Assembly (NCBI GenBank): GCA_025174535.1
Contig: JALBUN010000016.1
Span: forward strand, 1 to 64,000
Reading direction: 5' to 3'
Length of the DNA stretch: 64,000 bases
Source of the DNA: Cantharellus purpuraceus
Lineage: Eukaryota > Basidiomycota > Agaricomycetes > Cantharellales > Hydnaceae
The notes under the pieces were generated by a model. That model was not told where the DNA came from. It saw only the letters and a list, made by a program, of their open reading frames with translations, and made no database searches. Shown in pieces: positions 35,958 to 48,289 of this stretch (position 1 is the stretch's first letter; each line of letters opens with the position of its first letter). Both the position numbers and the translations under genes were made by a program.

Positions 35958-37384
35958 TGACGAGCCAGGATGCATCGAGGACGTATATCAAACAACTCTG
36001 ACAGTCCAACTCCGCCAGCGTCTTTTTGTACCAACTTTTAAATAGCGCCGCAACTCCCTCTCCACCTCAGTCTCTAATTCTAGCCATCGATCATCACTCG
36101 TGTTTCATCGCCATCGATCATTATCAGCCTTCTATTCACACCGATCCTTTCATCATCATTCACATGGCTTCCCATTCTATTCCCCTCTCCAACATCGCTT
36201 CTAATAATATGTCACACTGGTCTCTGGACACAGAGGACTATCAAAAATACGCCGAGCTCCATGGGCATGTTAAGCCACCTCCACGTGTCAAAATACTTCC
36301 AAAACTCTTTCAATGTCCAACATCCCCACCATGTCTCTCTTATGCCATTGGTGATCCCATATTCTTTCACAATTCCGTTGAACCATATACATTCCTCGAC
36401 ATTTCGCCTCTATATTGTAACACGGATAGAAGAGTCGAACATGAGGTAGAATTTCAGTCACCATCGCCGACCTATCCTCCCACTTCAATCTGACTCAGGT
36501 TACATCGTGTCAGGCAAAGGGACCAAATACTCTTGGAACGGGATACCATATGGAGACGGATCACTAAGACAATAAGGGGTATTTGTTGTGGATGCTGACT
36601 GGGGTCCTCATGTGACTCAGGGTCAATTTACCTTTGGAGCTATAGGGAAGATGGTATTGGTGGACAATTCTATTGTTCTTTTATATGACTCACCCCTGTT
36701 TCATCTTTTAATTCATTCATACACGACTTACTCATCCTTGTTCTATTTTTGGTTCTTTTATTACTCATCACCCCCTATTCTTACAAAGATTACCCCTATC
36801 TGTCGCTTCATTTCTCCATGATTTCCCCATTAGTAGTTCAACTTCACACGCTTCGTCAGTTGGCTTGATCAGCATATCTTGCATCATATCGCATCATTTG
36901 CCCCTCATATTGTGTCGTTGTGCCCTGGGGATTTGTATATAAAAGGGCGCTAGTTTTCGCCTTTGGAGGAAATCAACAAGTTTTCAGCCAATGCTCTAAA
37001 GTCAAAGTCCATGCTCTAAGTCTATGCTCTACGCTCTACATCTACATCACAATCCATCATCTCTACACTGAGGTAAAACACCTTGGTTCAATGATCAGAT
37101 TTCCCTCCGCCACTGAGAGGTTGCTTCTCCTGAAACCAGCTTTCACGTACCTCCCAACTGGGCTCCACATTGTCATCCAGTCACAGAGCATGATCAGCCA
37201 TCAGGACCGACCTTTTGCTCCCATCCCCATCCAACCACAGAGCACTATTCCACTTTCCTATTACTCAGTGCCGCCCCTACCCCTGATTGATCTTTGGAGT
37301 GCTGAACAACTGTATTACACACTGTCTGTTTGCTAGGACCATTGTGTGCAGGCTTATAGGATCTATTCCATAAGCGAACCGACA
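35958..37384 (+). mobile_element. 1.4-kb CpG-retaining insertion in copia B, LTR-element derivative
   Basis: It lies between the copia B integrase halves ERAN and RTIAGTAR. It starts TGACGAGCC, ends GAACCGACA, and is flanked by GCGG (35,954-35,957) and GTGG (37,385-37,388). These look like one 4-bp duplication in which a CpG has decayed. Inside are a small ORF (36,164-36,493), a purine stretch AATAAGGGG (36,571-36,579), a possible LTR from TGTTGTGG (36,584) to CCGACA (37,384) and a promoter TATATAAAAGGGCGC at about 36,936. I read it as a deleted LTR retroelement that keeps its 3' part. The family is not known to me. Confidence 0.6.
36164..36493 (+). CDS. Small retroelement-associated ORF of unknown function
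   Basis: The start MASHSIPLSNIAS lies about 130 bp after a TTTAAATAG box (about 36,037). The protein is 109 residues with WSLDTEDYQKY, KPPPRVKILP, AIGDPIFF and EPYTFLD. These line up in order with WSVDSRDT, SPPPQVHFP, YIRDPLFI and IPYAFQG of the ORF at 49,079-49,516. No hydrophobic segment or known domain is visible. A frameshift after about residue 90 is possible, because a second frame continues the likeness less clearly. I cannot assign a function. Confidence 0.5.
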   Translation: MASHSIPLSNIASNNMSHWSLDTEDYQKYAELHGHVKPPPRVKILPKLFQCPTSPPCLSYAIGDPIFFHNSVEPYTFLDISPLYCNTDRRVEHEVEFQSPSPTYPPTSI

Positions 37385-38479
37385 GTGGTTGGCTCTTTCT
37401 GTGACCCCATTTTGCTGTGGCATGTGAGGTGCAGTAAGTTGATGTTCAATCCCTTTACTTTCCATGAGTTTTGTGAACTCCTTTGAGAGAATTCCCCCCC
37501 CCCCCTCCCCCATGATCTGAGTGTGCAGCTTTGAGTGTAGCATTGAACTGTGTGGTGATGAACACAAGAAAAATCTGGAATTTTTCAAATGCTTGGTCTT
37601 TCATTCAAAGGAAGAAGACCCATTTGTATCATGTGTAATCATCAACAATAACGTAGTGATAAAAACTCCCCTGTATGGATTGAGTCCACATTGGTCCAGC
37701 AAGGTCCATATGCACAAGTGCAAAGGGTTCTGTATGGCAAGTGTGTGAGGTTTTGAATGTTCATCATGTGGATTTTCCTAGCAAGCATCCCTTGCACATT
37801 GAGAGGACTTGTTTGGCATGTGGATCAAGTTGATTGTTGATTTTTCATAGTGCCATCCAAGAGAGATGACCAAGCCATGCATGTAGTGTCTCGATTGGGA
37901 TTCTGCTTTGGATTGAGTGAGCCAATAGAGCAGAAGCATGCAGTGTTAGCCAATATTGTTGACCAAGCAAGTGTCCTTCTGCGTAATCAACACCATTTTT
38001 GCTGAGAATTGTTGTACTACCAGTGAATGTTGTGGAGATCCCTCTGTCTCCGATTTTCCATATTGAAATGAAGTGTCCACCTATATTGGGGGAGTGAATG
38101 ACATTGTGTAAGGAAATGTGTTTCATCTTTCCTCAGATCCATGTTGTAGCTGTGACTATGCCTTTCCTGACGTACAATATGTATGTTTCCATCAGCTAAG
38201 CATACATGCTGAGGAGTTGATAGACTTTGATATTCAGAGAAGTCAGAGATGTTGTGGGTGATATGGTCTGAGCACCCTGAGTCAAGCATCCACTTTGATT
38301 CACTTGCAATATAAAAGATAATAGAATTGATTGAGGCAGATGCAACAGTTACAGCAGTAGAGCTAGAGGACTTCTTGTATTGTGGCACTCACTGAAGTGT
38401 CCTTCTTTGTCTTCTTGGTTCCTCCTTTCTTTCGCTCACTCTGCACCTCCTCCTTGGAGAGTCCTCACTGTTTGTGATG

Positions 38480-38521
38480 GCAATCTCTTTCCCAGTGGCT
38501 GGTACCTCCACAGAAGTTGCA
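38480..38521 (-). other. CCHC zinc knuckle of copia B gag
   Basis: The minus strand encodes CNFCGGTSHWERDC, an exact CX2CX4HX4C nucleic-acid-binding knuckle, in a different frame from the longest open frame there. This shows that copia B gag is frameshifted. Confidence 0.85.
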
Positions 38522-38980
38522 AGTGCCTTTGATGGCTTTCTTGCCTGGCTTGATAGTGTTAACCTGGGCAGTTGTCCCTTGCCATAACTCCTCAGAGAGT
38601 ATGCGGGATCACATATTGGCGGATGTGATGGTTTTGTAATCGCTGACATTAGCTAGAATCGTTTGCTGTACAATTTTGTATGTGGAGGGGAGTGCATGGA
38701 GAATGAGCATGGCATGTAGGCTGTTGGCAATTGTCATTTCTGCTGACTCAATGTGAGATCTGAGTCCAGACATTTCATCAATTTGTTGAGTCAGGGGGAG
38801 TTTGGGAGAGAAGGTGGTGGCAAATTATTTGGTGATGTCTACCCAAAGATTGAGACCATTTCAAGTGCCGTATGTATCTTGGAGTCTCTTCCAGTTTTTG
38901 GCAAGAGATTTGTTCTCCTTGATGGTCTGGCATACAGTGGCTTTGACAGCGAGTTGTATGAGTCCCAATCCTTTATCATT

Positions 38981-39367
38981 GATGCTTGTTCAGAAATACA
39001 ACAAATATGTATATACAACCTATTTTCCTCAAATTTTACACAATACACTTCAATTCAAACTTATTTTCATATTTCAACATGATTCTCAAATTTTACACAA
39101 TATACTATTTTCATATTTTGGCATAATTCTCAAAAATAATTGTTTTTTCCCCATTTAGTGGTGGCAACTCTTTTGAGGGAACATCCAAATATCATTGATT
39201 CTTTCTTATACAATACTTATAACATAATTTGAACTATCTTTAATGCCCACCTGGTATTTGTATATCTAAATACCCTATATAATACCAATTATATTCATAC
39301 ATACATTCCTATTATATCCATGTAAATAATCATGTTCATCTCAACCATATCTTATCTTTTAAAGTTT
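38981..39367. mobile_element. MITE family copy A1 (truncated)
   Basis: It starts GATGCTTGTTCAGAA and follows the A2 sequence closely for about 385 bp, but its other end is missing: A2 starts directly after it. Confidence 0.8.
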
Positions 39368-39932
39368 GACGCTTGTTCAGAAATACAACAAATACGTATG
39401 TACAACCTATTTTCCTCAAATTTTATACAATACACTTCAATTCAAACTTATTTTTATATTTCAACATGATTCTCAAATTTTACACAATATACTAGATTAA
39501 AACATATTTTCATATTTTGGCATAATTCTCAAAAATAATTGTTTTTTCCCCATTTAGTGGTGGCAACTCCCTTGAGGGAACATCCAAATATCATTGATTC
39601 TTTCTTATACAATACTTGTAACATAATTTGAACTATCTTTAATCCCCACCTGGTATTTGTATATCTAAATACCCTATATAATACCAATTATATTCATATA
39701 TACATTCCTATTATATCCATGTAAATAATTATGTTCATCTCAACCAAATATCTCATCTTTTAAAGTTTATTAAAATATAGAATATATGTTTATATTTATG
39801 AAAATTTCACACATCCAAAATCTTTTAAGATATCCAAATTGTAACTCCCTGGCTTTATGTATCATTGAAATCCTGATGTATATCTCCTATACATCAGAAT
39901 ATTGTATACTGACATGATTCCGAACAAGTGTC
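39368..39932. mobile_element. MITE family copy A2
   Basis: The 565-bp element starts GACGCTTGTTCAGAA and ends TTCCGAACAAGTGTC, giving terminal inverted repeats of about 15 bp. It is AT-rich with no open frame. The flanks show no target duplication, probably because A1 and A2 arose by rearrangement or nested insertion. Confidence 0.85.
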
Positions 39933-41187
39933 TAAGACAATATCAGAAAAGATCTGAAGCATTGTCATACATCTGGTATCTGCTTAATATCAAGTAGCCT
40001 TATTGTATATATGAAAGGAGCATTGTTTGAAAGAAACAAAAAGAAGTTGGCACTTGGCCATATAGAAAGATATTACAATTGTCTTATTGTCCCATTTTCA
40101 ACAGGTCACTCATCCCCAGTGAGAATCGACACAGGATGTGTTGGTATTTGGTAGTTCAAATTGGGGTTTGTGCAGTTTACTGTTTAGCACAGTAGGATAC
40201 CATGAAAATAGACTTATCCCAATAATTTGAAGAGTGCATAGGTATAGTTCATTACAGATCTATATGAGATTGGGTAGGAGATGGATCCTATGGGTTGGTC
40301 AGGAGTCCTGTGTATAGCAGGTGAAATATGTGCAAATTGGTTTTATTTCAGAAGCGATCTGATTCTACCAGAACAAGATTACTAGTGGTTCTGACTTATA
40401 CCACCCTGCCCCGAGCCATCCTATTGCTCTGTACACCACCCCATGCTTCCCACTAAGTCAAGCTGCTGAGATGATAATGACGAAGTAGAGACAGTTCCTG
40501 CTTCCAGCCCAGCCTATCATAACATAGGGGTTAGTTATCACGAGACAATAAAACCTTGAGAATCCCTTAAGTTTCTGGAACAGCACCAGTGATGGCTAGC
40601 AGTGGAGCAATGCTATGAGTCTTGTTATACAGACCTTTCGCATGATAAGCCTGCAAATCAAGCATCAGCTTCAATTCTGTGTGATAACAGGAAGACAAGT
40701 GCCTTGCATGTTGGGGCATCAAGGTTGTCAAAAGCATTGTTGACTTGTTTTTTGGTTGCATTTGGGTGCACTTTGATATGATCAATCCCAAACAAGTTCC
40801 TGATGAGAATTAAGCTATGCTAGAGATATAGATTCAATTAGAATCACTTTGCTGAATTGAATTTTGGGTTCGCCTCCCAAATGTCAGACTTTTTCATCAG
40901 GGCAGATTTGGATGCTGAGGCAGGTTGGAGAGGCTGCATAGGAGGTTTAGGTAAAGTCAGAGTCATGCGAGGAATCCACCTGGATCCCTTGGCACTGCCA
41001 GCAGTGAGGCAAAAGGCATCAGGTCTGAATTCTGTGTGCATTGCCTGTCACTTACAATGGATCAAGGACCTGTGCAACATGTTAGACATGAAACGGTTGG
41101 GTATAATACACATACTGCCAGAGTTGAGGAACTGGGATCCACTGGCTTCTGGACATCAGGTTCAGTGGCTGGTTAACACAAATGCTG

Positions 41188-42080
41188 TTAAGTATGTCTT
41201 CTATAATATATGAAACACATACAGGGGATAGATGTCAATGCTGGTCCAAGGTTGGTAGATGGAACTGGTGATATGGCATGTGCAACAATAGATGATGTGT
41301 CAGCAAGAAGAGCAAGTGTGATGGTAGATGGCATGTCATCAGAGGCAGTAGTGGATGGCACACCAGAGGAGATGGCAGATGGTGTATCAACAAAGGTGGT
41401 GGATAGCGTGCCAATGGAGGCAGAAGATGGAGTGGATGGCACAATAGCAGATATAGTGGACATCGAACTAGTGGAGGTAGTGGGTAGTGTAACAGTAGAG
41501 GTCATTGTCATGGAACCAGGGGAGGCAGTGGGCAGTGTAACAGCTGAGGTTGTTGTCATTGTATCAGTGGAGGTTGTGACCATGAAGCTCATAGAGATGG
41601 TGGACAGTATGTCGGCCATTTTGTGCTTTTTGCAGGACTTGGTAGTTGACTTGTGGGGACACTTTTCAGGGACTTCAGGTTTTATTTCAGTAGAGACTGT
41701 TTTTGATGGGCTCAAAGTAGGAGGAATGGGCAGAGTTATGTCTGGCTCTTGCTTCACATCATTGGAATTGGCAGATGCATGTGTGTATGCAGGATATTCA
41801 TCCACAGCGAGTAGACTAACCTTCCAATGATCTGTGCAAAGCTGTAGATTGGGATATGTTTCATACATATGGTGTCGGAAATAGCGTACAGCATTGAAGG
41901 TAGCTTGAGTCCATGTCTTAGGAGCATAGCTGGCATCAGCAAGGGCTGCAGATAACTTGTGGCAGGTCTTGCATATAGCTTTGGCCTGGTATCCATTCAC
42001 GCCAACCCCATCTTCATCAGTGATATATGCAAGGCTCTTGTTGGGAATAGAAAGGTCTTTCACTTTGCAACCACATGTAT
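41188..42080 (-). CDS. Second ORF of the Plavaka-like element
   Basis: The N-terminal part has TCGCKVKDLSIPNKSLAYI, AKAICKTCHKLSAALADASY and RYFRHHMYETYPNLQLCTDH. The cysteine and histidine spacing suggests a small zinc-binding region. The rest is a low-complexity Thr/Ser/Ala/Met tail of about 150 residues. I do not recognise a function; second ORFs of CACTA-like elements often encode DNA-binding helpers, which is only an analogy. The C-terminal end and possible splicing at 40,840-41,190 are unclear. Confidence 0.5.
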
Positions 42081-45000
42081 CATCTGGAAAAATTCCTGTG
42101 ATCTTTTGTTCTTGCTTGTGTTAGTCCCACTCTTGGTGAGTCTAGTACAGCATATTGGGATAATTTTCATGTTCTAATAATGTCTGATTGGCGGTGGAAA
42201 CAGTCATGACTTTTGAGGCAGGAGTGATCATAACAGGTACTTGGGCCAGTTCAGTGATCTGAATCATGTCAATCTTTTCAAGTAGAAGTTCATAGGATTT
42301 CCTAAGTCAGGCATATATTTGATACACATTGTGTTATAGTACTGTAGTGTCTGGTTGGCAACTTCAAGATGGCCAATTTTGTTCATTGCAGATATGAATG
42401 CTGGGTTATGTGCATTGATAAGCATTTGGGCTGTTGCTGTTGATAGGAAATCGATTCCAGGACTCCTGGTGTGCATATAAGACTGCTTATATGCATGTCA
42501 TTCAAAATTAGTCCTCTGGTACATAGATTAAAAAGAACTATACCTGTCTGGAACTGTGGCTTGCAGAGTTATAAAAAACTTGCACAGGGCCACTCCTGCC
42601 ACCAATGACTTCATTTCTAAACAAGTTGTTGTGGTCATCTATAGGTTGAGGCTTGAACCGTCTCTCAGATTGATAATCCACATGAGATATTGGCTTAGGC
42701 AGTCGAACAGGTGAGGATAAGGAGGGATCTGTCAAGTCATAGTCATAGGAGAGTGATGCAAGATAGCCAGGATACTTGGCCATGGGGAGACAATGTGGAT
42801 AGGAGACACATCTTGTCACAGTGATGTCACAGTCACTATATTGTGTTGGTAGAACATCTATAGCATCTCCACAACACAGGCAATGCACAAGCAGTTTTAT
42901 TTGAAGCAGTAGCAATAGAGTCTATACCTCATTGATGTTTTCCATTGCTCTATCCTCCAATAGCCCCATTTCTAGACCCATTTTTTCCCATATGAAATAA
43001 TGAGTATCCCCTTCAGTTACATGGTGATTGTGTGGCTGAACAGAGATGACTGATACAATATTTTTGACACTGATGCCATGGAGGCCTTCTTGTTCATCAA
43101 GCTGTGTTACAGAATAGACAGTGTGTGACGATTCCTGGTATAGCTGAAGGTCTGGCTTAGAATACAGCAACACAACAGCGAGTGCCTGGACTTCTTCATT
43201 GATTCTGGTGCAGAAGTAGAAGTATACCTTGCTGAATTCAGTCTTTCCATTTAGAGTAAGCTACGATATATCTGAAATTCAGTAGAAGGGGAGACAAATG
43301 CATTCCAATCACACCTTGACACAGCGCGACCTTCTCGGCTGCTCTACTGGCTGTTGATTCTCTTTCCATGCTGATCTTGCTATTTGACCATTAGGAAGCA
43401 ACATCCATGCCCATTGTGTGAGCCTCACATGCCTGCTAGGTCCTGGGCTGCTGGTTGACTCCCTGGAGCAGTTGTGTAAATAAACTTGGATAACTTCACC
43501 CACTTGACCATTAAAAATGTAAGGCGTATGTTCCCTTGCTCTCAATAAAGCATAATTGTCTCCTAAGTCCAAGTCACCTCAGGGTAGATTGACTCACAGC
43601 TTATTAAAGCTTGGCAACATTGCATAGAGGGCATTGACTTGGCAGCATTGGACACCATGCTCAGACAGATTGTGATATGGATTTGACAGCTGCTTGATCT
43701 CCTGGCCCAAGCTACCAATGGTCACTTCCACTGTCCATTGAGAGTATAAAGTAGGTGGTCCCAGTGTACAGCATGAACAAGCTTGCAAAAATTTTGCCAA
43801 TAGGGGAGTGGGAGAACACCATAAAGGAGTGCAGATGCTAGTCCATATAGGTATCCCTGCCACTCCTTTGCCTTATATCCACTACTAATCTTAAGGGAAA
43901 TGTTGCGAGGTGGCACATCAAATGAGGATAGAATAAATGGATGGATGCAGCCATCTCCTCTCCATGCCGCTTCCAGACCTCTGCCTTCAAAACTGCCCAA
44001 TCCCAATTGGCTACCTCATCTGTCGATTTACATGTGAATGTACCTTGCCACAATGGAACCAACAGATCACTGAGGTTCAGTGTAGGGACGTGCATGGAAT
44101 CACCAGCAAGCCGAGAGATAGTTGGCAGATGATGGCCAACAGGTAATCCATCAAATAGACTCGGTTTCACAATCCCTGTATCTCAGCATTGCAATCTGTA
44201 TTCTGAAGGGCTGTGGGACTGCATGAGATAAATAAGCTTCTGGTTGTAGTCTTGTGTGGAACCTCCACATATGTCAGTCACACTGACATCAGGATGGTTG
44301 CATCCCTCCACATTGTAATGATATGGCTTGAGGAGTGCTGGGTAATGGTGTGACCCACCAGGTTTCCGCCTCCCTTTTATTCCACAGAAAAGCCGACAGG
44401 GGAATGCACCCTGGTGTCCAACCAGCCCTGTAAAGTGTACACTCCCGGGGCTATCAGCTGTACCTAAATAATATAATTAAATTTCAATAACAATACAGTA
44501 GATGCTTCTTACCGATGTAGAAATATATATTTGTATCTATAATCTGCCTAGTCAGTACATTCCAAACACGGAGGCCTTCTTTCTGCACTGCTGTGAGGTG
44601 ATGTACTCCTGGAAATAAAAAGGATTCAACATCCCTTGGATTGTTTGGACCTGGAATAAATCCACCAGGGAGTACAAATTGTTTTTTATACCAAAATTGT
44701 GGATCCAGATTGATAATTATCCATATGTATATCCAACAATCTGACTCTTTGTCACGGTAAAGCTGAGCACCATCTATCAAAAACATGACAACTGTATCAT
44801 GCAGGCCAATCTCTCCTTGCTTGCAGGCCTCTAAGTACTCCTGTCCATGGCATAAATCATCATATGTCTTGAGAACTTCTCCATTTGCCTTCAGATCATC
44901 CCATACTTGCTGTGTGCAATTTCGTAGATAGCTCATTCGTTCTGCACTCTCTGGTGCTTGCCAAAGTGCCTGGACCTGTGGTCCAATAGGAATTGTATAG

Positions 45001-45240
45001 AAGTGTTGTGCAGGAAACTTTACAGCCTTTGCTGTTCTCCAGTTGAAAAATGTCCCATCGACTCCATGAGTATTCTGAGCAGACTTCAAGATCTGAAAAA
45101 GCCCCTGCATATGCGGGGCACATGTCACTCTTGATGGGATTCACTCCACTCCACTCTGCTACTTTGTTTTTGATTTGTTCATATGAAAGCATAGGCTGAT
45201 CTGGAAATTCTTTACAATGATTGTCATGGATATCCATATA

Positions 45241-45789
45241 GACGCTTGTTCAGAAATACATCAAATATGTATATACAACCTATTTCCTCAAATTTTATAT
45301 AATTTACTTAGATTTAAAACATATTTTGATATTTTGACATGATTCTCAAAAATAATTCTTTTTTTTTCATTTACCAGTGGCAACTGCTTCAAGGGAATAT
45401 TCTACTCCTGCTACACTTAATTTCTTTCACTCATTCTTTCTTGTACTATATTGGTAAAATAATCTAATGTGCCTTGAATCCTCACCTGGCATTTGTATAT
45501 CTAAATATTCTCTATTATACCAATAATATTAACATATATATTACTGTTATATTCATATAAATAATTATGTTCATCCATAACAAACATCTTATCTTTTAAA
45601 GTTTATTAAAATATGAAATATATATTTATATTTATAAAAATTTAAGATATTCAAAAAAAACTCAGATATCCGAAATCTTTAAAGATATCCAGATTGTAAC
45701 TCCCTATTTTTATGATCATTATTAAAATTCTGATGTACATCTTGTATACATCAGAATATTGTATAACAGCATCCTTCCGAACAAGCGTC
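45241..45789. mobile_element. MITE family copy B, in the transposase gene
   Basis: The 549-bp element starts GACGCTTGTTCAGAA and ends TTCCGAACAAGCGTC. It is flanked by ATA on both sides (45,238-45,240 and 45,790-45,792). Removing it and one ATA joins ASQWVY to MDIHDNHC in frame. Confidence 0.93.
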
Positions 45790-46076
45790 ATAGACCCATT
45801 GTGAGGCAGATTGAGTGCTGAGGAACTGTTTGAGCAAGTATTTTTCATTTGGATCTGAAATCTCCAAGACAGTTTGTGGTGGATGATGCAGACAGTGAAG
45901 AGTCTGAGCACTGAGATCGCTGTTGTCAAGAGATGCGTTCTGAACAAGCCTGATGTGCTCCCAGGCCACCTTCAAGGTATCTGAGGTATGAAGTCCCCCA
46001 GTAGCCCTGGCAAATAATGGTTGGGGTTGAATGGTTCAGGATTTATTTTGTGGTTCTCTTCGAGCTTGTTATCTAT

Positions 46077-46620
46077 GATGCTTGTTCGGAATCATGTCAG
46101 TATACAATATTCTGATGTATATGAGATATACATCAGAATTTCAATGATGCATAAAGCCAGGGAGTTACAATTTGGATATCTTAAAAGATTTCAGATGTGT
46201 GAAATTTTTATAAATATAAACATATATTCTATATTTTAATAAACTTTAAAAGATAAGATATTTGGTTGAGATGATATAATAGGAATGTATGTATTAATAT
46301 AATTGGTATTATATAAGGTATTTAGATATACAAATACCAGGTGGGGATTAAAGATAGTTCAAATTATGTTACAAGTATTGTATAAGAAAGAATCAATGAT
46401 ATTTGGATGTTCCCTCAAGAGAGGTGCCACCACTAAATGGGGAAAAAAAGAATTATTTTTGAGAATTATGCCAAAATATGAAAATATGTTTTAATCTATA
46501 TTGTGTAAAATTTGAGAATCATGTTGAAATATGAAAATAAGTTTTAATCTAAGTGTGTTGTGTAAAATTTGAGGAAAATAGGTTGTATATACATATTTGT
46601 TGTATTTCTGAACAAGCATC
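46077..46620. mobile_element. MITE family copy C, inverted relative to B
   Basis: The 544-bp element starts GATGCTTGTTCGGAA and ends TTCTGAACAAGCATC. It is flanked by TAT (46,074-46,076 and 46,621-46,623). Removing it with one TAT rejoins MDIPI to DNKLEENH of the transposase. Confidence 0.93.
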
Positions 46621-47417
46621 TATAGGTATATCCATTTGCAGTGTCAAACATGGTTCACACCGCCATTCATCAGCTATGCTTCCTGGATCTGGCTGGTTAT
46701 GCTCAGTAGGTTCCTCATCATCTGCACACACCATGTTCAGTGTCATCAATCATGTCAGAAGAATACTTACCAGCATCAGGTATGACCCTTGCATCTCCAT
46801 GTGAGTCGAGACCTGGATCCGTTTGCACATCAAACTGACAAAAGCTGGTTAGCATGGGTATGTCAAGTGAATGTAGCAGCATGATAGGACAATACATACA
46901 ATGTGTTCATCTTTGTCAGGTGGTACTGCATCAGGTATGTTCACGTCTTCGTGAGCTTGCCTCCCCTCAGGTATGTTGTGATGTTCATGAATGGAGCCTT
47001 CGGTTTGATTGTTCTCACCTTGTGTAACGTCCACGTCCATGTTCATGTCAGGCTCAGTATATGCTGTCTCCGAGTCTTCTATTCACTGCCGTTTGCTTAG
47101 AGGTACTTAGGGCACAGTGCAGTGTGTTTGTACCACATTGACTTAGCAATGCGTTTGCCTCCCTGACAGTATGCAGGGCAGTTACACCACATCATGTGTG
47201 GCGGTGGACTAAGTAAAAACAGAAATTAAAAATTGAAACAAAAGCTGATAAATGCTTCCTAAGTCCTGTCTTGATCATATCTGCTCATCTCGGCATGATC
47301 TGAGGATCTACAGAAATAGCAATGTATTTTTCCAAGAGACTTCGACTGCTCCCAAGCTTACATATCTATGCTGCAGTATCCTGGACACTTCAGTGTTGAT
47401 TCTCACTGGGACTCATC

Positions 47418-48289
47418 CTCAGCCATAGCCACAATATATGGACTGAGGTGAGAGACATCAGTTCACATTTTCTCCAGTCCATATTTACATTTATGTCTGT
47501 AGATTATCCTGTTCAGGTAACTACACTAAGCCATATCCACAATATATGGATTGAGATTATTTTGTTCAGATTACAACATGCATCTTATTATGAGTCTTAC
47601 CATTCCCATTCCTTCCCATTGATATTTGAAGGTCAAGACTGAGTGAGTCATTGTGTTTGTACTAGAGAGCATGGAAACCATTTGAGATCATGCACACACC
47701 CATCACAGTGATATATAATGTCCACACATACTCTCCTCCACAGCCACACAGGAAGTTTGATAGGTGTTCCAGAATCACACCTAAAAATCCAACATACCAG
47801 CCACTCTCAACCGAATGTGATGAAGACTTACATATAGTTCGAGACAGTACAATTGAGGACCAGCCCAGATAGTGGATGAAGCAGGGACCAGACCATCCCA
47901 GGACCTGAGATTGAGGGAGAGACTGCTCCATTTACCATGTACCATGCCTGCTCCAGCTACACTCTGACACTCAAACTGCAAACACAGGTGCAGCTGTGCA
48001 CAGCCTTACATATACAAGTGGACTGGATCATATCCAAATACAGTGCAAGAGGGGAGGATATATTGGCCAGGACTACCTACATGTCTTGTGGCCATTCAGG
48101 TGAATTGTAGTAGTTCCAAGCTAACAAAGTCTGTACTATTGACCCTGGGATAGTGTGTATAGCGTGAGTGATGCCTTGTAGTCAACAATGTCAACAGCAG
48201 GTTGTTGGTGGAGAGTATTGAAAAACTTCTTATGCTTATATAATCACCCTAATCAACATTTTTTAAATAAGTACGGAGTCCCCATGTGC
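47418..48289. other. Non-coding stretch between transposons
   Basis: A 26-bp near-repeat with core CACAATATATGGA occurs twice (about 47,422-47,447 and 47,529-47,555). I see no other feature. Confidence 0.5.

Larger units (their letters stand above)
34841..38980 (-). mobile_element. Ty1/copia retrotransposon B, interrupted by two younger insertions
   Basis: The minus strand reads gag to integrase from 38,980 downward. Gag ends in a CCHC zinc knuckle (38,480-38,521). The aspartic protease has WMLDSGCSDHIT (about 38,270), followed by gag-pre-integrase with LHAWLGHLSW. The integrase has KLMESKGIEHQLTAPHMPQQ and NGVTERAN (about 37,400-37,480), continued at 35,950 by TIAGTARALLQTAGMSNGFW and FTGYKGSTKAYKLWN, then by NPRTHKYIMSTDVMFKESIF (about 35,080-35,136). 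Two insertions split it: 35,958-37,384 and 35,142-35,656. A MITE pair abuts its 5' side at 38,981. No reverse transcriptase remains. Confidence 0.9.
42922..47195 (-). pseudogene. tnp2/Plavaka-type transposase, interrupted
   Basis: The N-terminus MMWCNCPAYCQGGKRIAKSM with later C and H residues is a zinc-binding element typical of these transposases (47,100-47,195). The core has MLSYEQIKNKVAEWSGV, IGLHDTVVMFLIDGAQLYRD, ESDCWIYIWIIINLDPQFWY, LPGGFIPGPNNPRDVESFLF and VHHLTAVQKEGLRVWN (44,560-45,220). Next come GLVGHQGAFPCRLFCGIKGR (about 44,390) and, near the C-terminus, VVLLYSKPDLQLYQ and YFIWEKMGLEM (42,960-43,170). MITEs interrupt it at 45,241-45,789 and 46,077-46,620. Several stops (for example 44,183-44,185) fit CGA to TGA change. 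The enzyme would cut and paste the element through its terminal repeats. Confidence 0.87.
40115..47410 (-). mobile_element. Full-length Plavaka/tnp2-type (CMC-like) DNA transposon
   Basis: The ends are inverted repeats: CCCAGTGAGAATCGACAC at 40,115 and the reverse complement of CCCAGTGAGAATCAACAC ending at 47,410, imperfect for about 28 bp. ACTCATC occurs directly outside both ends (40,108-40,114 and 47,411-47,417), a 7-bp target duplication. The 7,296-bp body carries a transposase gene (42,922-47,195, minus) and a second ORF (about 41,188-42,080, minus). Two MITEs lie in the transposase gene. The second ORF has few visible breaks, whereas the transposase has stops and insertions, so this copy should depend on others for movement. 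Confidence 0.88.

Noticed and set aside
41210..41830. 206-codon Val/Asp-rich ORF on the plus strand
   Set aside because: It is the antisense of the Thr/Ser tail of the transposon's second ORF; repetitive codons keep it open.
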